The notes under the pieces were generated by a model. It searched no databases. It was not told where the DNA came from and saw only the letters and a program-made list of their open reading frames with translations. Position numbers and translations under genes: made by a program. A stretch of 64,000 nucleotides of DNA, taken from the NCBI RefSeq assembly GCF_016808095.1, contig NC_068977.1:26871364-26935363 (forward strand), read 5' to 3'. The stretch comes from Vigna angularis (Eukaryota; Streptophyta; Magnoliopsida; Fabales; Fabaceae). Positions 11,889-22,090 of this stretch are shown piece by piece; position 1 is the stretch's first letter, and every line of letters starts with the position of its first letter.

Positions 11889-12051
11889 TGTTACCAATAA
11901 GGAGTATTGGTAAATCTTGAAGAAATTTGTTTTGATGATGCTACAAGAAGTTTTAGTTGAAGAAGATATTAGAATTAGTTAAAAGCAATTTGTAGAAATT
12001 AAATGTAGTAGGAAATTCTTGTAAACCTTGTAAACTTGCATTTTTAACTGC

Positions 12052-12196
12052 AATAATCGATTATGGAATGACAATAATCGATTATCACAGAGTCATACAG
12101 GAATAATCGATTATTACTTCATATAATCGATTATCACATTTTGAAAACCCTGTAACGGACTTAAATAATCGATTATCACTTACAATAATCGATTAT
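12052..12196. repeat. Cluster of six ATAATCGATTAT palindromes (5' LTR)
   Basis: Six perfect copies of the self-complementary 12-mer ATAATCGATTAT at irregular spacing. The same cluster recurs at 15404-15548 in the 3' LTR, in the internal region near 14760-14850, and in the reverse element at 61490-61620 and 63370-63650. Confidence 0.95.
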
Positions 12197-12599
12197 TCGT
12201 GGCAGTTGAGACTTAACCTTAGATATTCAGAACAGCTAGCTATATATTGGGTTTCTGTGAAGATCAATAGCAACGTTGTTGAACAGAAGCTCTTGCAGAA
12301 TACTGTTTGTCAGAGGAAGTTCTCAGAAGCTATAGTTCAAGTTCCCTTGCTTGGTCTCGTGAACAGGAGAGGCTCGTGTGTCGTGTGTCGATAGTCTGAG
12401 CAAGCTCTCTTCGAGTTAGCAAGGTGCTCTGCCTGGTCTCGTGAATAGGAGAAGCTCGCGTTTCGTTTGTCGATAGTCGGAGCGATTCTCTTCGAGTTGG
12501 CAGAGTGTTCTTCTTCCGGTTCGTTCGTCGAAGGAAGGTTTATCTATCTGCTTTACTCACTATTTGTTGTAATCTGTGAAACATCTTTTTAGTGGAATT

Positions 12600-12665
12600 G
12601 TTAATCACTTTTTATAGTGATTAACGACTGGACGTAGATTCTGTTGAATCGAACCAGTATAAAAT
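12600..12665 (+). promoter_or_regulatory. Candidate LTR core promoter: inverted repeat plus TATA box
   Basis: GTTAATCAC, eight bases, then GTGATTAAC form a perfect 9-bp inverted repeat at 12600-12625. TATAAAAT follows at 12658. The related reverse element keeps both (61101-61076 and 61043-61036), with changes only in the loop and one arm base. Conservation in order and spacing suggests the LTR promoter; the start site is not proven. Confidence 0.6.
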
Positions 12666-12860
12666 TTACTCGTGTGATTTTCTATTCCCTGCACTCTTTA
12701 TTTTTTACGCATATCAACTGTTTGATTAATTTTCTGAAAGAAAATTATTTTTACTAAAAGGACCAAATTAATTTTTAATTGTGATCGAACACGCTTTCCG
12801 CTCTTTTAAGTATTTTATTCCGCTGCGCGACTCTATAACGGTACCGATTGTTCCAACAAT

Positions 12861-12872
12861 TGGTATCAGAGC
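12861..12872 (+). promoter_or_regulatory. Primer-binding site of the nested Sirevirus
   Basis: TGGTATCAGAGC begins two bases after the LTR end; initiator Met-tRNA type. Confidence 0.9.
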
Positions 12873-12904
12873 TTGCTTTGATATTTTTTCAAATTCTTTC
12901 GAAA

Positions 12905-14542
12905 ATGGCCGGTCATCAAAATCAAGTATATGCCGAGGGTGCTTCCATCAACAGACCACCACTCTTTACTGGTGATAACTATGCATTCTGGAAAGTCAGA
13001 ATGAAAATTTTTATGGGGTCTGTTGACAGAGGCATCTGGGAAGCTGTGCTAAATGGTCCCTATATTCCTAAAAGAACTGTTGATGGTGTAGAAGTAGAAA
13101 AACCATACTTTAACTGGACTCCTGAGGAAAATAGAAGAGCCCAATTTGATATTAAGGCTCGTAATATTATTTCATCTGCTGTTGTACTTGATGAATTTTA
13201 TAGAATTTCAATATGTAAGACAGCACAGGAAATGTGGGAGGTCCTCAGAGTCACACATGAGGGTACAGACGACGTGAAACGTGCAAGGAAGAATACACTC
13301 ATCCAGGAGTATGAGATGTTCAGAATGCAACCTGGAGAACCAATTTCTGATGTCCAGAAGCGTTTCACTCACATTGTGAACCACCTAACAGGTTTAGGTA
13401 AGACTTTTGACACTGATGAATTGAATGTGAAAATTTTGAAATCATTAGACAGGTCTTGGCAACCAAAGGTGACTGCCATCTCGGAGTCTCAAAACCTCAC
13501 TCAGATGTCAACGGCGATTCTCTTTGGAAAGCTTCGTGAGCATGAGCTTGAGCTGAAAAGATTAACTACAGAAGAGGATCAAGGCAAAAGAAAGACACTT
13601 GCCTTCAAATCTGAAATTTCAAAAGGAAAAAGTTATAAGAGAATTGAGGATGATGATTCCGATAACGATGAGGAAAACATGAGTCTTATGATTAAGAAGT
13701 TTGCTAAATTTATGAAAGCAAAGGGAAAAGACAAATACCGTGGAGAAAGGAAAGAAAATCAAGGATCTCCATCAAGCGTTAAATGTTATGGATGTGGAGA
13801 AAGAGGACATATGAAGACTGATTGTCCTAATAATAGGAAAAGTGAAGAAAAGAAGGAGAGAAAATTTTCAAAGAAGAAGAAAGCTTACATAGCTTGGGAA
13901 GACAATGCTTCTAGTTCTTCAAGTTCAAGCAATTCAGATGAAGAAGCTAATTTGTGCTTAATGGCAGACTCAGAAGATGCAGGAAGCCAAGTAAGTGATT
14001 CTAGCTTAGAGTCAAGTGATGAATTTGATTTACAAAAGGCATTTCTTGATTTGTTAAATGAATCTGAAAAACTTGATGTTGCTCATAAAAAGTTAAAGAA
14101 AGAGCATAATGAATTGAAATTGAAGTATGAAAAAGTACTAGATGACGAAGTTGTTTTGAGAAACAAAGTTAGTAATCTAGAAACTAAGTTATCTGAATCT
14201 GATGTTGTTGTACAACCTGTTGAATGTTTATCGTGTAAAAGTCATATGTTTGATATTGACATTCTTGAGAATTTACTTGCAAAGGCAACTAAGTCTAAGT
14301 CACATGCCAAAACAAACTTTGAGAGAAGCAATGCTAGAAGTGGAAACACGCATTTACACAAAAAGTCTAAAGTGATAAGAACTCGTAGGGTATGGGTTGA
14401 AAAAGGAATTGTGTCTTATAGAAACCCAAATGTTGTCACATGCTTTTATTGTATGAAAAAGGGGCACACTTCTAACAAATGTAGAATTAAACATTTTGAT
14501 GTTCCAAATGGAAAATATGCTTGGATTCCTGTTATAAAGTAA
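12905..14542 (+). CDS. Sirevirus Gag (nucleocapsid precursor), only ORF of the element
   Basis: 545 residues from the ATG at 12905; an in-frame run upstream to 12848 overlaps the LTR end and primer site, so the internal Met is preferred. The N-terminal 200 residues are of the Copia gag (UBN2-like) type. A zinc knuckle of CX2CX4HX4C spacing (CYGCGERGHMKTDC) lies near residue 294, followed by a Lys-rich stretch, a Ser/acidic tract, a heptad-rich probable coiled coil near 380-440, and a second knuckle (CFYCMKKGHTSNKC) near 511. The long C-terminal half with a coiled coil is typical of Sireviruses. The product would coat element RNA in cytoplasmic particles. The frame is intact, notable in an element without pol. 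It could assemble only with enzymes supplied from elsewhere. Confidence 0.85.
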   Translation: MAGHQNQVYAEGASINRPPLFTGDNYAFWKVRMKIFMGSVDRGIWEAVLNGPYIPKRTVDGVEVEKPYFNWTPEENRRAQFDIKARNIISSAVVLDEFYRISICKTAQEMWEVLRVTHEGTDDVKRARKNTLIQEYEMFRMQPGEPISDVQKRFTHIVNHLTGLGKTFDTDELNVKILKSLDRSWQPKVTAISESQNLTQMSTAILFGKLREHELELKRLTTEEDQGKRKTLAFKSEISKGKSYKRIEDDDSDNDEENMSLMIKKFAKFMKAKGKDKYRGERKENQGSPSSVKCYGCGERGHMKTDCPNNRKSEEKKERKFSKKKKAYIAWEDNASSSSSSSNSDEEANLCLMADSEDAGSQVSDSSLESSDEFDLQKAFLDLLNESEKLDVAHKKLKKEHNELKLKYEKVLDDEVVLRNKVSNLETKLSESDVVVQPVECLSCKSHMFDIDILENLLAKATKSKSHAKTNFERSNARSGNTHLHKKSKVIRTRRVWVEKGIVSYRNPNVVTCFYCMKKGHTSNKCRIKHFDVPNGKYAWIPVIK

Positions 14543-15036
14543 ATTGTCTCTAATCTTAAAGGACCCAAATGAGATTATGGGGACCAAAACTCTATTGTTT
14601 GGTTTTGCAGGTTAATTTTTCAAAAGGAAAAGAAGACTCTATGGTATCCTGGTATTTTTTTAAGAGCTTTGAAATGATTTATGAATGTTAGATGTGTCTT
14701 AAAGTTGAAAATTTGGCCCAAATTTGTGTTTTTCGGAAATTAACGTAAATAATCGATTACCAAAGGTAATAATCGATTATCTCGTCCTCAAAAATTTGGA
14801 TTTTAACATTTTGGCTCGCACATAATCGATTATTTAAAGTAATAATCGATTATCTTAAGTCACAGCGTAAAAAAAAAAAAAAAAAAAAAAACTTTTTTTT
14901 TTTTGGAGACTGTTTTGTTGTTTACTTGCCATTTCATCTATGTTATAATTTTGTCTGTTATGTGTCTTCTTATAATGTAATCTTTATTTTCATAAATAAA
15001 ATGATCTCTTGATCATATGCATCCTTTGTTTAATTG
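14543..15036 (+). other. Post-gag remnant with pol deletion junction
   Basis: After the gag stop a short stretch still resembles the start of pol: in another frame it reads to VSWY near 14655, where Copia protease would continue with its Asp-Ser-Gly site. That similarity then stops, so the deletion joint is probably near 14655 (inference). Four more 12-mer palindromes or near copies (14750-14850) and an A-run followed by a T-run (about 14869-14902) follow. Confidence 0.5.
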
Positions 15037-15240
15037 AGGGGGAGATCATATTTAGGGGGAGCCTTTAACATCCGGTCTTTTTGCTTCTGATCAAAAAGGG
15101 GGAGAAGAATAATACAAGGGGAGAAGTATAAATTATTACAGGTATTGCTAACCTTGTTGTTTGTTAGCTTGTATGTTTTGCAGGTAAGCCAAACTTGCTT
15201 TTAAAATTGAATTTTTGATCATCATCAAAAAGGGGGAGAT
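15037..15240 (+). promoter_or_regulatory. Multiple polypurine tracts before the 3' LTR
   Basis: Five purine tracts: GAGGGGGAGA near 15037, AGGGGGAG near 15054, AAAAAGGGGGAGAAG near 15093, AAGGGGAGAAG near 15117 and AAAAAGGGGGAGAT ending at 15240 against the LTR. Repeated tracts of this kind are a published hallmark of Sireviruses. The last one is the functional tract by position. Confidence 0.85.
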
Positions 15241-16210
15241 TGTTACCAATAAGGAGTATTGGTAAATCTTGAAGAAATTTGTTTTGATGATGCTATAAGA
15301 AGTTTTAGTTGAAGAAGATATTAGAATTAGTTAAAAGCAATTTGTAGAAATTAAATGTAGTAGGAAATTCTTGTAAACCTTGTAAACTTGCATTTTTAAC
15401 TGCAATAATCGATTATGGAATGGCAATAATCGATTATCACAGAGTCATACAGGAATAATCGATTATTACTTCATATAATCGATTATCACATTTTGAAAAC
15501 CCTGTAACGGACTTAAATAATCGATTATCACTTACAATAATCGATTATTCGTGGCAGTTGAGACTTAACCTTAGATATTCAGAACAGCTAGCTATATATT
15601 GGGTTTCTGTGAAGATCAATAGCAACGTTGTTGAACAGAAGCTCTTGCAGAATACTGTTTGTCAGAGGAAGTTCTCAGAAGCTATAGTTCAAGTTCCCTT
15701 GCTTGGTCTCGTGAACAGGAGAGGCTGGTGTGTCGTGTGTCGATAGTCTGAGCAAGCTCTCTTCGAGTTAGCAAGGTGCTCTGCCTGGTCTCGTGAATAG
15801 GAGAAGCTCGCGTTTCGTTTGTCGATAGTCGGAGCGATTCTCTTCGAGTTGGCAGAGTGTTCTTCTTCCGGTTCGTTCGTCGAAGGAAGGTTTATCTATC
15901 TGCTTTACTCACTATTTGTTGTAATCTGTGAAACATCTTTTTAGTGGAATTGTTAATCACTTTTTATAGTGATTAACGACTGGACGTAGATTCTGTTGAA
16001 TCGAACCAGTATAAAATTTACTCGTGTGATTTTCTATTCCCTGCACTCTTTATTTTTTACGCATATCAACTGTTTGATTAATTTTCTGAAAGAAAATTAT
16101 TTTTACTAAAAGGACCAAATTAATTTTTAATTGTGATCGAACACGCTTTCCGCTCTTTTAAGTATTTTATTCCGCTGCGCGACTCTATAACGGTACCGAT
16201 TGTTCCAACA
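15241..16210 (+). repeat. 3' LTR of the nested Sirevirus (970 bp)
   Basis: Same length and ends as the 5' LTR. The differences I see by eye are few (for example near 15292, 15422 and 15727), which suggests a recent insertion. Inverted repeat and TATA box recur at 15952-16017. Confidence 0.95.
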
Positions 16211-16215
16211 ACTAC
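16211..16215. repeat. Right target-site duplication (ACTAC) of the nested Sirevirus
   Basis: Second copy of ACTAC; reading frame of the split gag-pol resumes at 16216. Confidence 0.95.
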
Positions 16216-18657
16216 GAGTATGTAGTGATGCCATTCGGTGTGACTAACGCCCCAGCAATATTTATGGACTACATGAATCGTATCTTCAGGCCGTATCTAG
16301 ACAAGTTCGTGGTTGTATTCATTGATGATATTTTGGTCTACTCCAAGAGCTATGAAGAACATGAGGATCATTTGAGGACTGTTCTGGGCATACTAAGAGA
16401 AAAGGAGTTGTACGCCAAGTTCTCTAAATGTGAATTTCTGATGAAGGAAGTGCAGTTCTTGGGACACATAGTTTCAGCTGGAGGAATATCAGTGGATCCG
16501 GCAAAAGTAAGAGCAGTATTGGAATGGGAGAGTCCACGTTCGGTAACTGAAGTTCGTAGCTTTGTGGGACTCGCGGGCTACTATAGACGGTTCATTGAAG
16601 GGTTTTCCAAGATAGTAGCCCCGTTGACTCAGCTGACCAGAAAAGATCAACCGTTCGCTTGGACCGATCGGTGTGAAGGAAGTTTCCAGGAATTGAAGAA
16701 TAAGTTAACGAGCGCCCCGGTATTGGTCATTCCTGACGCGGCCAAACCATTCGTGGTGTATTGTGACGCGTCTCATCAGGGTTTGGGTTGTGTACTCATG
16801 CAAGAAAAGAGAGTGGTTGCGTATGCTTCTCGGCAACTGAAGGTTCACGAGAAGAATTATCCAACTCACGACTTGGAATTAGCAGCAGTCGTCTTTGCTT
16901 TGAAAATCTGGAGACACTACTTGTATGGTTCAACGTTCCAAGTATTCAGTGATCACAAGAGCCTCAAGTACCTGTTTGATCAGAAGGAGCTGAATATGAG
17001 ACAGAGACGTTGGCTGGAGTTCTTGAAGGACTACGACTTTGAACTACTCTACCATCCGGGAAAAGCAAATGTGGTAGCAGATGCTTTAAGCAGAAAAGTA
17101 GTTCACGTCTCCTCCATGATGGTCCGAGAGTTGAGTTTGGTAGAAAGTTTTAGAGATCTAAGGTTACAGTTTGACTTGCAACCGAATGTTATCAAATGTT
17201 GTACTCTTAGAATCTCTAGTGACGTATTCGACCGGATCAGAGTGAAGCAGCGAGAAGATGAAGAGTTGGTGAAGATCTTAAGCGTACTCGGTACAGATCA
17301 AGCAAAACACTTTAACACTGGAACTGATGGTCTTCTACGCTACATGGATAGAACGTGCATTCCGAATGATGGCGAGTTGAAAAGAATCATTCTTGAGGAA
17401 GGACATCACAGTCGTCTTAGCATACACCCTGGCATGACTAAGATGTATCAAGACCTCAGGAGCTCATTCTGGTGGCCAGGAATGAAAAGTGATGTCGCAC
17501 GTTTTGTGGCATCTTGTTTAACGTGCCAGCGAGCCAAGGCTGAACATCAAAGGCCAGGTGGTCTACTTCAGCAGTTAGAGATTCCAGAATGGAAGTGGGA
17601 CAACATTGCGATGGATTTCGTGACTCACTTACCTCGAACGATCAGGAATCATGATTCCGTATGGGTAATTGTGGATCGACTGACGAAGAGCGCTCATTTC
17701 CTAGCAGTCAATCTGAAGATGTCAATGACGAACCTGGCTAAACTTTATATCCAAGAAATTGTTCGCCTGCATGGAGTTCCATCCAGCATTGTTTCAGACC
17801 GAGACACGAGGTTTACTTCTCGGTTATGGAGATCATTACAAAGTGAGCTCGGTAGTAAACTTCAAATGAGTTCGGCCTATCATCCTCAGACAGACGGTCA
17901 GTCCGAGAGAACCATTCAGACGCTTGAAGACTTATTGAGGACGTGTGTCCTAGATCACATGGGCGTCTGGGATGAAGTCTTGCCTTTAGTGGAGTTCACA
18001 TACAACAACAGTTTTCAAGCCAGTATAGGAATGGCTCCTTTTGAAGCTCTATATGGAAGGAAATGTCGAACGCCCTTGTGTTGGTTTCAGGAAGGGGAAA
18101 AGGTGTTAACAGGACCAGAGCTCATTCGGCAAACAACTGAGAAAGTGAAGCTGATTCAAGAAAGGTTGAAGACGTCCAGGAGTCGACAGAAATCTTATGC
18201 TGACAAGAGGAGAAGACCCTTGGAGTTCGATGCAGGAGATCATGTCTTCCTTAGACTACATCCGACCACTGGTGTAGGGAGAGCAATCCGACCAAAGAAG
18301 TTGTCTCCCAAGTTCATCGAACCTTATCAAATCTTGAGAAAGATTGGGCCAGTTGCGTACGAGTTGTCTTTGCCGCCTCAGTTATCAAACTTGCATCCAG
18401 TCTTTCATGTTTCTCAACTCCGTAAGTACGTATCCGATCCTTCTCATGTATTGGAGTTGGAGAATATTCGTCTTCGTCAAGATCGTACGTTGGAAATGCA
18501 GCCGGTACGCATTGAAGATAGCGACACCAAGTACTACAAGAGGAAAGCAGTCAGATTGGTGAAAGTCATCTGGGACGAGAAGACGGGCGACTCTACGTGG
18601 GAAGTGGAAGATGCCATTAAGGATTTGTATCCCCACCTGTTCGAGACTCAGTCTTAA
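16216..18657 (+). pseudogene. Gypsy gag-pol polyprotein, copy 2, 3' part
   Basis: The last 814 codons of copy 2, open to TAA at 18657: the FIDD active site of reverse transcriptase, RNase H (YCDAS), integrase zinc region and core, and the chromodomain-like tail. At the position of the copy 1 stop this copy has AAG (Lys). It has no start of its own because the first half lies 5' of the Sirevirus. A downstream ATG at 16228 could only give an N-terminally truncated reverse transcriptase. Confidence 0.92.
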
Positions 18658-18682
18658 TTTTCGAGGACGAAAATTTTTGTAG

Positions 18683-18692
18683 TTGGGGGGAA
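18683..18692 (+). promoter_or_regulatory. Polypurine tract (copy 2)
   Basis: TTGGGGGGAA next to the start of LTR3, identical to the tract before LTR2. Confidence 0.85.
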
Positions 18693-21026
18693 TGTCAGAC
18701 CTCGAAAAACGTGCATCCACGTGGCGTCCACGTGGCAGCAGGAGAGCGCGCCACCTCAGCAGTACACATGGCCGACAAACAGTGCCCGACACCCTCTGCC
18801 GAACGCCAGCTGTCGCACGCCCAACTGAGTCAGAGCACAGTGGGAACGTGCGTCCGGTGTAGTGGATTACACGTGTCTCCCTGAGAGTGGACGTCCGGCA
18901 TCTACAGTTAGAGAGAACGTGCGTCCGGCGTAGTGGAGAACAGTGTGTCAGCCTGAACGTGCGTCCGCGGTGGTGGAAGACGCGTGGCAACAGTGCAGTG
19001 GTCGACCGTCCGGCGTGGGCTGTCAGAGGCGTAGTGGAGTGCGCAGGCAGAGTGCAGACGTGCGCTGGCAAGTGGGAATTCTGAACTTATTCCCCACTTC
19101 AACCCTCTCTAAGGAACCACCACTGCACCTCCTCCGATCTGTATCTCCGGCGCAGCTGAAGGACGCTCGACGTAGGACTCCAGAAGGACGTTCGGTTCGT
19201 GAAAACTGAACCGGTAAGTCCTTTCCTTCCTCTCTGACGTTCGTTTTCATGCATGCAAGTTGTACGTTCGTCTTTTCCTCAAAATGGGTAGTTCTGATTT
19301 TAGTTTTTGGCGTTCGTTCGTATAGTGAATTAACGAGCGTTGGCGAGTTGAGTCTTTGTGGACAGCGTCTGTGTGCGTCTATGAACGTTCGTTCATTTTC
19401 CAGGTAAGGGAAGCTTATTTAATTTAACTGGTTTGATGTCTGCTATGTGAACGTTCGTTATTTGGCTGCATGAAAGTAATGCATGATGTATGAATGATGG
19501 TATGAACGTTCGTTATTTTGATTGTATGAGGCTGTTATGCTTGATTTATGTTGAACGTTCGTTTTTATGGAATGAGAATGATATATGACTCAGTTACATA
19601 TTATGCATGAGATGTTGGATAAAATGAGATATATGAAATGAGAGAGTTTGGGTAGATATGAACGAATGAGATGAACGTTCGTTCAAATAGTGCTCGGCCT
19701 CGAGCGTTCGTCCAAATAGTGCTCGGCCTTGAGCGTTCGTTCAAATAGTGCTCCGCCTCGAGCGTTCGTTCAAATAGTGCTCGGCCTCGAGCGTTCGTCC
19801 AAATAGTGCTCGGTCTCCAACTGAGCGTTCGTCCAAATAGTACTCGGTCTCCAACTGAGCGTTCGTCCTAATAGTGCTCGGTTTTGAATTGAGCGTTCGT
19901 CCAAATAGTGCTCGGTCTCCAACTGAGCGTTCGTCCTAATAGTGCTCGGTTTTGAATTGAGCGTTCGTCCGAATAGTGCTCGGTATCATTTTGAGCGCTC
20001 GTTCTCTTTTCCCACCAAATAGCGTTCGTCCAATGAACAGTACATGAGATTAATGAATAGTACATGATGAATAGTAAATGATGATGAATAGTAAATGAGG
20101 AAGAGATGAATGGAAAATTGTGACGTTTGAAAGAGCGTTCCAAGGAGGAACGACTCAGAACTTGATTATTAAGATTTGTAATGTATGAATGTGGTAAGCT
20201 TATCCGGTTGTTCATCCTGATGTTCCGTGAGTACTCGTCCTCACGTAGAGGGGGTACGTCATGTGTGGGAACGGCAGGAGGTCCTAGTCCTGGTGATTAT
20301 TTGGACAGATAGGACTAACCTTGGGTGGCAGCTGATGAGAGTTCAAGTTACTACATCACTCGGGTGCACGAACACCGAAGCTACACAGAGTTCATACAGT
20401 CCGGACAGTCAGTCGTGTTGAGTTTTATTGAGTGAGTACGTTAAAGTGGGTTGTTATGTAGTGAATGTGTATGTTGAGATATGCATGTATGTTGAATTAT
20501 TTACCTGAAATTGTATGCTGATGCATGAGTTGAATTACGTAAGCTTACCCTTTCGTTTTCCTTGTGTTGTCCATTGTTCTTGTACGTCCGTCTTGTCATT
20601 GCAATGATCATCCGTGTGGATGTGAGCAGAGGGAGACGAGCGTTTGGAAGAGTTGCTGGAAGAAGAGAACCTGGTAGATGTGGAAGTGAAGACCGAGCAG
20701 TGAGACCGCTCGGCCAGTAGTGTATTTTGTTGAACTGAGTGGTCGTTCGACCATCTCTTGTTTTCGTTTATGTTGAATTCGACCGTTCGGTAATTGTTCT
20801 GTGTAAACCGTTCGGTCAGTTTTCTTGTACGTTCGATCTCAAATTGTAAACTCTTGTATGGACGTGCAGTTGTGCACGCTCGTCCCTTAATGTTGTAACT
20901 GTACTCAAGGACGTTCGTCCTTGATCGTTCGTTCGTTTTTAATTTTTAGTGGAAAACTGTTTGAGATTATTATTAAATGTGATTTTTCTGAATTTATAGT
21001 TATGACTGTATTTTTGGGATGTCACA
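18693..21026 (+). repeat. LTR3 of the Gypsy complex (2334 bp)
   Basis: Same ends as LTR1 and LTR2. It is 455 bp shorter than LTR2 because sequence between AATGAGATGA (19674) and the tandem array is missing, including the first array units. It is followed by AAACA (21027-21031), the partner of the duplication at 790. Confidence 0.9.
19674..19990 (+). repeat. Tandem array inside LTR3, about 10 units of 28-34 bp
   Basis: Same GCGTTCGTCC...AATAGTGCTCGG units as in LTR2 but fewer, joined directly to the upstream region by the 455-bp deletion. Confidence 0.9.
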
Positions 21027-21031
21027 AAACA
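21027..21031. repeat. Right target-site duplication (AAACA) of the Gypsy complex
   Basis: Direct repeat of 790-794 after the terminal CA of LTR3. Confidence 0.85.
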
Positions 21032-21458
21032 CCTCCTGACACTGTAAAACAAATGACTACTATGAATTAGGAGACCATAACTATCACATAGATATTAGAC
21101 CTTAATCTCAATTACCATGTCGAAAGAATTATAAATGATTTTATATATAATTTTTAAAAAGTTATTGAAAATTAAACAAATTTATTATATAATAATTTAT
21201 ATTTAGATAATAATATAAAACTATTTTCCAAACTAATGTCATAACGTTTTCTTTTCTTTTTATAAAAAGTTTGACCGTTTATTTATTTTATCTTAGTCGT
21301 ATTTATGGCTCAATCTTCTATATATTTCATTTATTTTTATTTTTGGATTGAGTTTTGGAAAATTAAATAAAAAGGGGAAGTAAAAATTTATAAAATTATT
21401 TGAATTAATGAAAGAGAAGAAAATAAATAAGAAATAAGTTTTTTTGCCTTAACTAGAA
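21032..21458. other. AT-rich spacer, nothing recognised
   Basis: Between LTR3 and the long-TIR element. AT-rich, no coding signature or clear repeat. Confidence 0.6.
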
Positions 21459-21654
21459 GGAAAATGATACTCGAACAACCAAATTTGACAACATTTGGAC
21501 ACAGCACACGTGTTAGCGTTTGAGCGGCCCACGTTTTGGTTGGAAAAAGCTGCTGCGTTCTGAGAAAGTCTGATGAAACCTGCTTCAACGCTGACGTGGC
21601 GAGGACGGGCACGGGCACGGGCAGATTGGGGTGTGCGTTTCAAAAATTAAAATG
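21459..21654 (+). repeat. Left terminal inverted repeat
   Basis: Reverse complement of 28491-28687 with few differences; includes a short GGGCAC triplication near 21606-21623 that is mirrored at the other end. Confidence 0.85.
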
Positions 21655-22090
21655 ACGTGGCAATGACAGAATTGGGGGCAGATTCAAATTTTAGGGTTGT
21701 TTCGAAAATTTGAGATTCAAATATTTTGAGAGAGAGAGAAAACGGAGAACATTTGATGGAGCACCTTCTTTCCTTCTTTCCTTCTTTCCTTCGAACCAGC
21801 CACCACAGCTCTCGCCGGATACGCGCCGCCCGTAGACGTTGCCGTTTTCGCTCCATCCAGTGCCGCCGGTGTCCGTCGTCTTCCACCCAGCCACGCAGTT
21901 ACGTTTGCGGGTCGCCGCAGCGCCAGTGTTGGCAGACGAACCGAAGACGGCATCGTCTTCCCTCCGGCCCAGCCAACCAAGTTTGCGTTTTGAGTATCGA
22001 TTCCTCCCACCCGCTTCCTTCCCTGTGCCGGACCCTTGCGGTGGCCGCCGGACTGCCGTCGGAGTGTCGCCGGACCAAAAATAGTCCCAC
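21655..22090 (+). repeat. GC-rich subterminal region, diverged inverted repeat
   Basis: A (TTCC)n tract near 21770-21791 is followed by GC-rich sequence. About 21905-22075 matches the reverse complement of about 28080-28255 with substitutions and gaps. ORFs on both strands here arise from GC richness and occur in mirror form at the other end; none is called. Confidence 0.65.

Larger units (their letters stand above)
11889..12858 (+). repeat. 5' LTR of the nested Sirevirus (970 bp)
   Basis: Begins TGTTACCAATAAGG, ends GTTCCAACA. Six copies of the palindrome ATAATCGATTAT lie between 12052 and 12196. A 26-bp inverted repeat and a TATA box follow at 12600-12665. Confidence 0.95.
11889..16210 (+). 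mobile_element. Gag-only Sirevirus-type (Ty1/Copia) element nested in Gypsy copy 2
   Basis: Two 970-bp LTRs (11889-12858, 15241-16210) that I can distinguish at only a few positions enclose a 2382-bp internal region. It has a Met-tRNA primer site, one long gag ORF and several purine tracts, but no protease, integrase, reverse transcriptase or RNase H. Sirevirus features: long gag with coiled coil, repeated purine tracts before the 3' LTR and the ATTGGTATCAGAGC start. It matches the published class of LTR elements that keep only gag (TR-GAG). Movement would need enzymes from a complete relative; the element at 60840-64000 is of the same family. Confidence 0.88.
795..21026 (+). mobile_element. 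Tekay-like Ty3/Gypsy complex: LTR-internal-LTR-internal-LTR
   Basis: Three LTRs (795-2086, 6832-9620, 18693-21026) share their ends and much of their body. Between them lie two nearly identical internal regions, each with a Met-tRNA primer site, one long gag-pol frame and a purine tract. Only the outermost ends carry a target duplication (AAACA); LTR2 is flanked by internal sequence on both sides. Copy 2 was later split by a Sirevirus (11889-16210). The layout is what unequal recombination between LTRs of one insertion would give. The lineage call rests on the gag-PR-RT-RH-INT order and a chromodomain-like C terminus. Confidence 0.85.

Noticed and set aside
21450..21458. 9-bp target duplication for the long-TIR element
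   Set aside because: TAACTAGAA and TAATAGTTT agree poorly; could be eroded by an indel but not enough to claim.
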